From Diatrype stigma (Eukaryota > Ascomycota > Sordariomycetes > Xylariales > Diatrypaceae): a stretch of DNA of 64,000 nt. Under the pieces are notes generated by a model, which worked only from the letters and a program-made list of their open reading frames with translations, ran no database searches and had not been told where the DNA came from. This document shows positions 43,261-55,200 of this stretch, piece by piece (the stretch's first letter is position 1; each line of letters starts with the position of its first letter). The translations under genes were made by a program, and so were the position numbers. Location of the stretch: NCBI GenBank assembly GCA_022225965.2, contig JAKJXP020000038.1, positions 186,001-250,000 on the forward strand. The letters are read 5' to 3'.

Positions 43261-44183
43261 AGTCGTCGTAACTTCAGGGAGTGTTAGTGCCGTCGTTTCT
43301 CCTTGCCTCTATACCCAGACCGACCACTGACCTCCTTATAAGATATTCTGGAAAGTTGGTATATTCTCGCGTTCTCGTGCTTGTCTCTTCGTTTATAAAT
43401 TAGGTATATAGTAATCGTATTATCACAATGCGCTGGTGCTGTTGCTGGTGCTGTTGCTGGTGCTGTTGCTGGTGCTGTTGCTGGTGCTGGTGCTGGTGCT
43501 GGTGGGCAGTTGGCCTAAAGACGGTGTTTCGGTTCTGGTATTTGCAAAGAATGGACGGCAGTACTGATAGCTTTCAATACTGTCTAGTAACCAGTGACTC
43601 GCGCGGTGTTGTACATAGAGTTCTTCCAAGTCGACGTCGAAGTCTTGAGTCGAAAGACTGTCTGTCTCCTGTGTGGTGTAAGTGGCCTTGGAGGGGAACG
43701 CAGTGCTATAGTCGTATACTACTAAATGAAGGGAAGGAAGTTCGATAGGATCGAAGATTTCCAAAGGCGAGTCACAAAATTAAGAACCGATAGGCAATGA
43801 AGAATGAGAGAACCACTTCCAACTCGACCAATTAGTCGATCACGAGCTTGGACAGAAAGAACGAACGTGGTGAAGGGGACCTTGGAGGATAATGTACAAG
43901 ACGGTCGTAGACAGATCAACGACTGATAAAACCCATCGATAGGCACTGAGACCGCCTACGGGTGGAATGGGGACCCAGAGAGCCCACCCACCATATCCAT
44001 GCATGTCTTACTTGGGAATAGCTGACAAGGGCCTAAAGATGGACCAGGTCGACCAGGAAGACCAGGAACAGACGCGGGCGAGACGGCGTGGAACGAGACC
44101 CTGGCCCGGCATGTCTGGGGCAAGACGACCAGACACATCAGATGGGTGGGTAATGTCACTAATGTGTAAGTGAGTGAGTATGC
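43261..44183. other. Promoter and leader region of the Msn2-like gene
   Basis: About 920 bp upstream of the Msn2-like start. It contains a 12-bp tandem repeat (43432-43503); the short open frames across it are probably incidental. Confidence 0.55.
43432..43503. repeat. 12-bp tandem repeat (GCTGGTGCTGTT)n
   Basis: About six units, the last ones simplified to GCTGGT, about 170 bp upstream of the Msn2-like ATG. On the minus strand it could be read as Thr/Ser/Asn repeats, but no real gene is evident there. Confidence 0.9.
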
Positions 44184-44191
44184 CTGGTGTG
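44184..44191. repeat. 8-bp target-site duplication of hAT element (left), CTGGTGTG
   Basis: CTGGTGTG abuts the left end of the element and is repeated exactly at 44701-44708. An 8-bp duplication is the signature of hAT transposition. Confidence 0.93.
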
Positions 44192-44700
44192 TAGGGGTGT
44201 TCAAAATACGTATTATGAATCCTAATACCTGTATAATACGGACCCACCTACAAAACACCCAAACACCCATATTAAAGCCCGTATTATACCGTATTTTGGT
44301 ATTTTGCCTATGCCGCACCGTATTAATAACGTTTGCAATTCTTTTAAAGCTATATATACTCGAATTAACCTGTCCCTTTATAATTCCTCGTATTTACGAT
44401 ATCCCAAAAGGCGACTTCCGGCAGCCGCGCAAAGCATATAGGCATTGCGGAAAGACTTACGCTACCGGTTTAGGCATTTCAAGAATGACGCAGCATCTCG
44501 ACGATAAGTGTAGCCAATATCGTGACTTTAATCGAAGAAACGCTGAAGTAGGTATGCTTGCTGTATCGGGTTAGCGTACATTATATATGGGCCCGGAAAG
44601 GGGTAAATCCGGCTCCGACGCGTGTCAGGGCCTATAACACACGTATTACACGGCGTTATACGTATTATACACTACACGTATTTTGAAAGTTGCAACCCTA
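44192..44700 (+). mobile_element. Non-autonomous hAT transposon (509 bp) with BED-finger remnant
   Basis: Ends are inverted: the left reads TAGGGGTGTTCAAAATACGT and the right, reverse-complemented, reads TAGGGTTGCAACTTTCAAAATACGT, identical apart from a 5-bp gap and one or two bases. Both ends abut the 8-bp duplicate CTGGTGTG. Subterminal CGTATTA/TAATACG words recur, as is usual in hAT ends. Inside, the plus strand encodes RHCGKTYATGLGISRMTQHL followed by DDKC, a BED-type zinc finger in which the first Cys is replaced by Tyr (AYRHC). The rest of the transposase is missing, so this looks like an internal-deletion derivative mobilised by an autonomous relative elsewhere. Confidence 0.9.
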
Positions 44701-44819
44701 CTGGTGTGCCTGGCTCGCCTGGTGTGTGTATGTGTGCGTGTGGATGTGGGCGCAGCCACTATGTGGTGGTGTTGTGGGTATTTCTAAATCTGGAGACTAG
44801 GTAGAATGGATGGATGGCT

Positions 44820-44870
44820 GCTAAGAGTGCTAAGGGTGCTAAGGGTGCTAAGAGTGCTAAGAGTGCTAAG
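44820..44870. repeat. 9-bp tandem repeat (GCTAAGRGT) x5.7
   Basis: Five full copies alternating GCTAAGAGT and GCTAAGGGT plus a partial sixth, about 110 bp right of the hAT element. Confidence 0.92.
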
Positions 44871-45040
44871 ATGTACCGCGGCTTGACGGGTACTTCGAGA
44901 AGAGCGATACGGGGACTGTAGAACCATGCCGGGATATTAACATGTATAGCATCACTATAGTCTACACTTACGTACATATATCTAATACCAGTGCGTATTG
45001 TCCACATTGCTGCATACACCCACATGCCTCATGCTTCCTA

Positions 45041-45089
45041 CTTCATGCTTCATGCTTCATGCTTCATGCCTCGTGCCTCGTGCCTCGTG
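45041..45089. repeat. 7-bp tandem repeat, (CTTCATG)4 then (CCTCGTG)3
   Basis: Seven consecutive heptamers; the last three differ from the first four by the same two transitions. Confidence 0.93.
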
Positions 45090-46244
45090 CTTACATATTA
45101 ACAGTCCGATAGTACTACAGGCTAGGTAACGGGGTCAGTTCTCTTTCATACTCGAGGACGGTAAGCAATATGTATTGAGACAGACATGAGTATACAGGTG
45201 GATAGGTACGCCCTCAAGCACTAGGTATGCCAGGCACTATAGTACGCACGCACAGCTCGAAATGCCTCCCTCGGGCTGTCACTGGGCAGCTTTCCTGTGC
45301 AGCTGAGCCGCCTACATAAAGGCGTGGTACTAGACTAGGTAGCTGGTAGTACGTAGTATAGACGGTTAGAGCTTGAGTTGGGCACCCTTCTTGCATACCG
45401 GCCTTTGGGGCCCTCTTTCTCCAATGCAGAATAAAAAAGGCCGCTGGATGTGCTGTGCCAGACTATACCTACATAGAGGTAGCATGTAGATACACGCAAT
45501 CGTGCCAAGCCCATGTAGGATCCCAATACCACCAAGCATAAGTCGCCCGCATAACCGTCGCGTTGGCCGAATTGGGAGAGGTTATCGTATCGATCTGCAA
45601 GTTTCTTGGAGAGATGCAACGTGCGTGCATAAGCCCACGAGTATGATAGGTGCTGATAGGTGGCATGCTGTGGATAACACAGGCTGGCACTGGCTGACCA
45701 CAGGAATGATGGGCCACATAATTTGCACAAGTTCAATCTCTCACGGACACCCAGACACCTGTGATGGCGTCGTGCGTGGCTGCAACCATTGCACGGCCGG
45801 CCATTGGAGCTCGTCTAGCCCTCTCTATCTGGCTGAAGGCAGGAAGGGCACACACCTGTAGGCTGTAGGTACCTAGCTCCCTATGCGCCTGACCAGTCAT
45901 CTGTTCGTACGGGCAGGAGGAAACTTGGAAGAATTCGGTAATGCAAGGTACGACTGGTACGACTGGTACGCCTGGGCTGGCGTCGCGCCTGTTGATCACA
46001 TTCGCCGCTTCTCACCTGAGGGAGGGACGCGTTAAACAGTTTGCGCCAATCTGCAATCCGTACTCCTCCGCGACGTCGCCATTGGACATTGGTCCCTCCC
46101 TCCGTCGCGAGAGAAACAGCCAATTCCATAGCCGGGCCTCGTGGGAGACAAAGCGGAAGAAGCTCACGAGCAAGGCAAAACACGGGTGATCTCGTCTCGT
46201 GTCTTGTCCGTCGGGAATGGATACAAATCGTTATTGGTACCTGT

Positions 46245-46283
46245 GGACGGGTCTATGGACGGGTATATGGACGGGTATGGACA
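46245..46283. repeat. 12-bp tandem repeat (GGACGGGTATAT) x3
   Basis: Three imperfect copies of GGACGGGTMTAT/GGACGGGTAT in the gene-free region. Confidence 0.85.
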
Positions 46284-49200
46284 AGCTGCTGTTTGCTCGA
46301 CGTCATGCCCGCTATTTTAAACAAATTATTGCCTAAATGTGTAAGTATGCAGGGCAGTATATCCCAAAGATCAGGCTACCCCGGACCGGAGCCGAGATGT
46401 CGGGTGCTGAAGCCTCCCTGTCTGCTTGCTCGTGGAAAATGGAAAACATATGGCGCTGGCTGGCCGAGATGAGGATGCTCCTTGCCATGGCCAAATGGGT
46501 GAATACCGATGCAACTTCGAGCCATAAAAAGTATCGCCGATACGACCAACCCAACGATTCCTACAGCACCGGAGGACAACCTCAGGTGCGTAAGATCGAT
46601 ATACACCCTACATACATGCCTCTACTACTTTATGACATACCTAGGTATGTATGGAGATACAATACGAAAGGATTACTACAGTTTGAATGGTATTAGACGC
46701 TGTGCATCCCACTGCATCCCATCCGCCCATTCAATATACATTGGATGCGTGATGGTGTGTAGTATGGCGACCTATGCGTTTACTAAGCCAATTATCAACC
46801 ATCACTGGTCTATATCCATCCTCTATTCTGCCTGTGTCTCACTTCGCATTGGTTGCTTGGGTTGGATGTCAGTGCAGAGTAGCAGCAGCACTCTAGTATC
46901 TGCAGTAGCCCGAGCCTAAGGAACAGAACTACGAATTGGAGGGTGTCATCGTGCTCACAGATCCTCATCAAGCTCATCACTCGAAACATACCTACTTACT
47001 ATGAAGTATGTAGGCCTCTATGGATGAGCGGGAGGGTTCCTTTAGGTAAGAAGAGCGGAACACATAAACCCATCGAGGATGTAGACATGCAAGCACTTTG
47101 AGCTTTAGGAATGCACGTCAATGGCCTTGATAGCCTGTAAGATCCCGAGGTCATTGGAGTAGATGGACGGGAAACGGCGTAAGCAGGTGAATGGCGACAG
47201 CCACTCTCACTCAGATCTCCAATAATAACTATTCTGTAACATCATGTGGGTGGTGCATCTTACTAACAGCATCACCACTAACTAGTCTGTTATACACCGT
47301 TCACAGGTGACAGGAGGGGTCCAACGGCGCTTCGCTACTTTCGTGTGCTATCTAGTTAGTAGTAGTCGATTTCAATCTTTGCCGCCTCGTTTACGAATGA
47401 AGATATCGCCACTGCCCAGGTGCTCACTACCGTAGTTGTGCTTTATGGTGATAGTGAAATCCGTCGGTGACGAGTTGGCCGGCCACAACCACCATTGGTT
47501 GATAAAGGGTAGCCCTGTTCAATAGTCGGGATTGGGGATTCATGCTCGCGATTGGGGGTTCCAGAGCGCTATCACTACCTGCAACAGACCAATCTAAAGC
47601 CATATCACCGCCATTCTGCTGTGCTCAGAGGCCCAGGCTATGCTCTTCAAGGCTGCGATGTGAGGTGCTACGAACACGCGGTCAATGGGTCAAATTGTTA
47701 ACATGCCCAGATAAGAGGGTGTATATTTTCATAGTAAGAATACTACGTCCGAAGTACATAATGTGTAAGTGCAACTTCACTAATCCAGGCCCCCCACACA
47801 GCAGTCTATCTCTAGATGGAGTACTTTGTAAGGTATCGACATTTAGAAATCTTACTCATATCATCAAAAACAATTCCTACCGAACCTGACAATGGCTGAT
47901 GAACTGTGAACGGGCCATCTTAAAATCCGCATGAAAAGAAAACGAAAGAGATTGCTTTTTCCCTTCGATCCTTCCCGCCACGGGAGCTCCCTAGCTTCTT
48001 ACAATACGCCGGCCGTTGAAAAGCATCGGACATTTATTGTATCAAGAACTATTAGTGGTATACAACGTAGCCCGGGAAAGCCTGTCACTGCTAGATCAAG
48101 ATATCACAGGCAATCATGAGATACGATGTAATTTGAGCTGCCATTTAGTACGAGGTTAGTGAACGTAGCACGATGTCAAGTATCAGTCAGCCACGGATTC
48201 TGTTGCTGCAAATACCATGTTACATTCATAACCAGTAACATGTGTGATTTAAGCCATGTCTACTGCGCGGCCTATCTGCCTCTGTATACATTCAATACAT
48301 TACGTATCTCTACAGGTATTAATCTACCTTCCCTAACCTATAACACCTAGGTATCCCATAGGCGTTGCCACGGAAGGAATATACCAAGATGCTTCTAGTA
48401 TTTCACCGACTCATCGGTTCTTAGGTTACGTCGTGTAGGATCCGTGCGTCAGGTGGCCTCTAAACCACATCCAGCCATCGCCGGCATAACAAACAGCATC
48501 TGGTCGATCTGTTCATAAAGCGATCAGTTATACCTACATACGGTGCGCGTCAACCACCTGTTAGCAATCGGCAGTAGTATATGCACAGTGGGTTTCCTCA
48601 AACTCGTTTCATCAATTCGCCGGAATAGCACCAGGGAAGGCCGGGGTTGCATAAACCGACCGGGCATCTCACTACCTGTTCTGCCCTAGGTTCCTGCATT
48701 ATCGTGCCCCGTCTTCCCCTCCAGCGGAAGGGTCCCGAAAAGGGCAGCTAACCAAACCTGCCTATCGCGTCCAATAGCCGGCACGGGCTGATCTTAGCAA
48801 GCCCGCTCTAAAAGTCCGATGGAGCAGGGCGAGTGCCTGCAAAACGGTACGTACGTACGTAACTGAGATCTACGCTTGGGCTCATCATGTAACATGTCAC
48901 ATGTTTATAGCGTTTTCTGGAAGTCGAGCTGGCAGGCTGGCAGCTGCTGTTTCCTCGTTATCAGCGGTCGGTTTTTTTGTTTTCTTTCTAGAACAGCGGA
49001 CCCTCATTCACTAATTTGCCTCTCTCATGCGATCTGGTCTGACCCAATGGTACCATTGGGAGACTGAACCAAGTGACCGGTGCTCGAATACCAAGATGAC
49101 CATTGATCATGGCAGCAATGGCCAGACTACCCTACGTACTACGGCAGATGTATCTCGCTAGATGAGGTACATCACATCGCCTAATACTTGCACGTGCAGC

Positions 49201-52200
49201 CCTCTCCAACGTGGAAGGCTGTTCCTTGCATACAATATTATGCTTGCAGTATTCGTGCAGTATTCGTGCTGCAGGTACGCTGCAGGAGTGCATAAACGCC
49301 TACGTAGTGCATATAGTATACACCAACCTAGCCAAGATAGGCCCTGATATGCAAGCTATACATGCACATCTACTACGTAGTAGGAAGAGGTACCTGATTT
49401 GTTGCGCAACTTTTATGCAATTCTATGTGTAAGTCCGTTACCGGTAAAGGTAAAGCGAGCAGAGCGGGAAATACTACATAATAGTTGGGTATGTGGATGT
49501 AGGTAAGCTCTCTTGGGATACATAGGGAATATCGAAACATAAATAACATACATAACATACCTACATATGTATCGGTATCAATGTCGCGTATGTACGGTAC
49601 GAAACCGAAGCCGAGTTTTCGGTCCGTAGTCAAGCCACATCATTAGCCTGCGATGGTTCGATTGGCAGAACTCGTATCTGAAGCATCGTTCATACAACAT
49701 AACTACCTGGTCCCGTTAATATGGAATGGGTGAGATAACTTCAAAGTTTGAATATTTCAGGCTATTATCCGGCACTGCCCGGTTGCTCTTTTCGTTAATA
49801 CATTAGATCTCCTTGCAGTGACTGGGTGGTTAGCCCGAGACCTACATACGTGATGCCTACGTGATTGAATAAATTAAGTGATAATGATTGAGTCTGTATT
49901 CATTCTTCCACGCTGCGAGTACGGATGATGTGGTGGCTAGGTAACGACCAACTTCCTTAGCGGCGGGCCTTCTCCAACAGCTTGATTAATGCACGTTCTG
50001 GCTTTGTAAGTTCTGACGGTGCAATCTGCCTTGGTATAGCACGAGAACCAGCCTCATTAGTGTGCTACTCGAGCTGTCCAGTGCATTTAGTATCCGCGGA
50101 AGTTCGATTTGATGGGCTGATTGTGGTGATATATTCGGTGCTATAGAGGAGTCGCCCTTCGAAGCAATCCAGCATCACCGTCTGACCGTCCAGGTTACAT
50201 AGTATTATACATATTTCCGAGTGATGAAAGTCGAATTACACAGTAAAACGATAAGTTGCCCTCATTCACCCAGTACCAGGCATCGTACGAGTAAACCTAT
50301 GTACATAGGAATCCCTAGGATTTGCCACCGTCTGTCGATTCGATTCTCTCGGCATGTCTTCGAAACATCGCTACCATACTTCGTAAACTGCAGGGCACAC
50401 GAAAAGACTGGCTGACGGACAGGCCTGGCTGCCAGAAGTGGCTTCACTCTCTCATGACGACCTCGGTTACATGACGGCGCTGTTCCTATCTGCAAGGCAC
50501 GTCTTCGCTACTGCACCTATTTCAATGCTTGTGCAGCAGTTCGCTTGGCTCCCCAGGAACTGGGGATTAGCTATCAGATTTGCAGGGTCGATTTGCAGCA
50601 GCCTCCAGAAAATGTTATCTGACCTATCTGACCTCTTTCCGGACAGACCCTGCTAGCACGTCGACACTGTGGGCCCAGCTTCTCGACGAGCTACCGTACC
50701 GCGGATATATACCCGCGGCCAACCCAGGCCAACCCTCCTAATAGACCGGAGACCAGGGCCTTTTCTAGATAAGTTCGATTCCATATAGAGCCATCCCCAG
50801 ATTCCATCAGGGACGACAGAAGGGGACCCTTGAACATTATGTAAAATCCTAGAAACTCTTATATCTTAAATCCATCGTCTCCGCCACGCATTATCGGGCT
50901 AGCGTCAGTTGCAATCGATAGGTAGGCCCGTTCCAACACAGGCATCAAGCTCATGTAACTGATAGTCGGAGATACATATTTGGAGTTCTACGCTACCTAG
51001 GTGCGTGTAGGCTAGTAGGGTGCTCTGTGTACGTAGTATGCCTCCAGGCTATATGCCTGCCCAGTATGTATGATATCATGAGGTGGTGTTCTTAATCGCT
51101 CAAGAGCTTATACTCCCGTCTACAGAAAAATGCTCATATCTACGTACCAGTGTGCTCCCCTCCTAGAGCTTCCTTCGACATACAGGCATGTAGGTGTACG
51201 TAATGGTGTTATTGATATAGCACTTGCAGCCACGGCAAAATGGACGAACACCATCATCCATGTATGTAGACGTCCTTGGGCCGAGAAATCGGGATTGCTC
51301 GAGGGACCACTCCCGAGAACATCATGAGCATCCAACGGCATCCTTCATCCTACCTACCTACCATGTACATATCAAACTGCATACATACTTATTATACTTA
51401 TTGGATGTGAGTGGCTTAATCCTTAATCGTCACCTGAGGCAAGTTGCGATTGGCAATTACCTACATACCTACATACCTACATACATGTGCAGCAGATGGC
51501 CTCTCGTACATAGAGAACTAAGTAGCCTTACAGCCGCACCACCACCTCTTAGACCGGCTAGCTGCCTGCCGACTTTAGTGTGCAACAAGATAGGTTACAA
51601 ATAGTTGGCTAACTACTGGCGTTTGTCATTGTGCGCGCTCGGCGTTGCTGTGGAACGCTGCCCCAGCATCTACAGCAATGGGTTCAAGCGCAAGCAAGCA
51701 AGCAGGAAAACCGGCCCCCATCCAACCTGTAACATAAGTTGCTCGACCGTCCAGATGATTACCCAGGTATGAACCGGGGTTCTGGAAGCCCAGAAGCCTT
51801 CACTTGTTGGCCGTGCTTGCTAACTAGCTGGTAATTATCATGTGGTTAGGTCTAGTTAGTTAGCTGGTTTGCTGGCCAGCTGGCCTGCTGGTTTATTGAT
51901 TTCGGTCCGGGGGCCTTGCTGCGCTTTCAGGACTCAGGCAAGACAGGCGCCAGGTTCTCAGGGTTCTTCACTTCCAAGTTCCCCATTGGTGGGTACCCAG
52001 GTACCTGCCCAGGCACATCTCCATCTTAAATCCCGCACTACTGCAGGTCCAGGCTCCGCTTCCGCCAATTGGCATCCTCCCGGTTTCTTCTCGAAGCATT
52101 TGCGGTTCGGAAGTTTCAAGGCCCCCTTGTACTTTCAACGGACGGGCAACGGGGTGTCAGAAGTCAAAGCAATCAAGGGCAATCCAGAAGGACCAGAACC

Positions 52201-55200
52201 GGCACCAGAACCAACACCAGGAACTCCCCAAGAACCCGCACCAAAGCCAATCCGTCGCCAGCAGCCAGCCACCAGCCACCAGCCACCAGTCCAGCTATCC
52301 AGCTATCCAGCCGTGGTAGCGACTCTGTGATCCGGTTTTCCTCTCGCAAATCAACATCAATACAGATGCAAGTCCGTTGACCTCAGGCGCAGAGTCGCAT
52401 AGCAGCATTGTTCTCTCCCACTCGTTCTGCCCGTGTATTCGCCTACACATCACATGGGTCATCGTGCGACGCCTCTCCACCAGTAAATTCCAAGTCCATA
52501 GCGCTGGATACTACATATATGGAACTGCATAACATACTACTTACGGTGGGCACATATATCGCATGTCTGCTATAGTATTTAACTGTCAACTATCAATGGC
52601 GAAGAAATAAGAGCGGTCCAGTCACAAATAGCGGCGGCGATACCTACGTCTGTTTCGGCTCGCCGCTTACCATAGTACATAGTATACCGACACATTGGCC
52701 GGACAGGTTGCACCGTAGCGGATGGTGATGGTGATGGTGGCTAGTACATACGTAGCTAGCAGCACCTCAAATCCACGTGAAATGGCGAAAGCCGTGCTTG
52801 AAAATTGAGGCAGCGCCGGTCCTCACGATCCCTGCAAGGCAGTTAACGGGTGCCGCCGTCCTGATGAGCCGGCTGGTCCCCTGTGCCTCTCGACTCGCGA
52901 AGATCTTATTAGCTAGGTCTTGAATAGTTAAAGAGGCACCCAAGGCCGCCCTGGCCGCCCCTCTGCCCCTCTGGTCGAAGTGGGCGGTGGGCGGCATTAC
53001 CGGTACTTCGTAGTCGGTGGCAGATCGCCATCCTTCGCTATCCTTCGCTAACCTCAAGAGGACGTGCTTAGCATGAGAACTCAGGTGGGAAGAAAAGCTC
53101 CAGATGGCGGCCAGATGTGACCAGAGTTCGTTACATAGGATCTTTTCTGCAAGAACACAACGCTTTGTGCGTGAGACCTTGCTTATGCCCACATGAGGTA
53201 GGCAGGTAACCAATCCCGAACCATGACTGCATAGGTTACCGAAGTGGAATCCTCCCGGTATGCAGCCGGGCAAAGAAAGACAAGCAGACAAGGTTGAAAT
53301 CTACAAACTACGGTATGGGAACTCCAACCTATCAACTAACGTGGAGCCGCGAAAGATCGGAGAGCGGCCGTCCAACGGCAGACCCGATCTACAATGTAGG
53401 TCAGATTGATGATGAGCTTCTTGCTATGCACCTTGCGTTACGTATGTAGTAAACCACACACCACACCACACCACACCTTACCCCACGAGATCCCACTCTC
53501 CTCTTACTATGCAGCTCTGGCTTGTATGGTAAGCTACCTGGCTACCTACCTACTTGCATGAGAGGCCTCTACTACCTACCGTATTCAGACTTCTCTCTGC
53601 CTCTATGGTGGCACGAATACGGCAACATCATGATGTATCTTGCCTGAACCATACTCTTTTCCCCGGCAGGATTCCTCCGACTGATAAAGAATTATCTCGG
53701 AATACTACCATCAGCATGCAGTGTCCATATCCAACGGCTGACGATCTCTACTGTTTCTAGCTCGTCAAAGGCGGTCACGGCGGTGTGGATATGGCTTAAC
53801 GTCGACCTACGCCGACAGACGGGATACCAAGAAGGCAGCCCACCAGGCTCTTCGGTCTCAACCGTTTTGTCAACTGCCGTCTGACAGTCGTCCTGGTTAC
53901 CCAGTCAGTCAGCCAGTCAGCCGGTCTACTGGACTTCACAGAAAGCATGGCTGACGCCTCTATCTGGATCTACCTGGATGGGGAAGTCAGGGGACAGACA
54001 AGGCAACAAAAATAACCACTGGTTACAAGGTCTGTCTGTCAGCAACGGCTTTTCCCAGTATCGCACGCTGCCTATTGGTTTCCCAATGTGTGATGTTTTG
54101 TTTCCCTGGAGCCATTGGTCAATCAAGAATAGGGCCGCTTATGCCCTCAGGCCTAGAAAATCCAAGAGGCCAATCATGATCGATACGCCCTGCATGTTAA
54201 CTAACTGTTTCGTATGCTCCTACCAGCATCTTCAGTTGTCTGTTTCGTGTTCATACGTCGCACACACCGTATGCAATTTGGAAATGCGACGATCGTCGCT
54301 TTCCACTGGAGCTCAACCAGTCCTACCAGTGCAATCATCGTGAGCATGAAGTAAAAAAGCAAATAAACTTCCTTTCATGAAGGCACGCAGTCGGTGGCTG
54401 CAGATTTCCCAGCCAGCCACCTCAATGTTCCTCCGAAACGGTCTGCTGTGCCTCTCTGCAGGTCTCAGCATCGGCTTCTTAGCTCACGGCCTTAAGGAAT
54501 ATAATATAGTTATTGGTTTTGGGTGACGTCCGCTCAGGGTGAATAGAGAATTGGCCGTTCGGACCCCTGCTATAGATATAGGTAGTACTCCGCCCTGTCG
54601 GTAGTACAAGGTCTTGATGTAGGAGTTCCAACGAGACGATTTGGGGGATAGAGCCGAGGATGAAGGTGACAGTACTCTGCTTCCGTAGTCACGTAGTTTC
54701 GCCCCCGAAAATGTAACTACACATGGAGGTCTCTCACAATTATGTAGCAGGACTTGACGTATATGCAGCCTCGTCACACATGTAGGGTGAGAAAGAGCAT
54801 CCTACCTAGTCACAGTCTCTCGGGCACCTCATCGTGTAGCTATGTACAAGGCCTGCGGTCTATGTACGAGCCCGCCGCGCAATATGCCTTCTCGGCACCA
54901 CGAACCCCCAAGGTCTGGCTCGTGCCTGAGTTAGCAGGACCTCGCCAATAGCCAAAAAATGCTGGTTCGGACGGCCATTGGCTCGCCGGCGCTCAGCGTA
55001 GCTTCAACGTAATACATGTATACGCAATCCGCAGCAGCAACGTGCAATGGGGCAACTATTAATCGTTGACAGCACAGTCCACCGGGCTGAATCTGCGAAG
55101 CAGCAGCAGCAGCAGCATCTTGCTTGCTTTGCTGTTGCTTCCCACTGGTTCGTCTGATCAGGTACGTACGTAGGAAGGGCACGGCCGTCATCTAACTGTG

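Noticed and set aside
52767..53291. 174-codon open frame on the minus strand
   Set aside because: No recognisable domain or family text and no splice-extended homology; composition does not look like a conserved protein.
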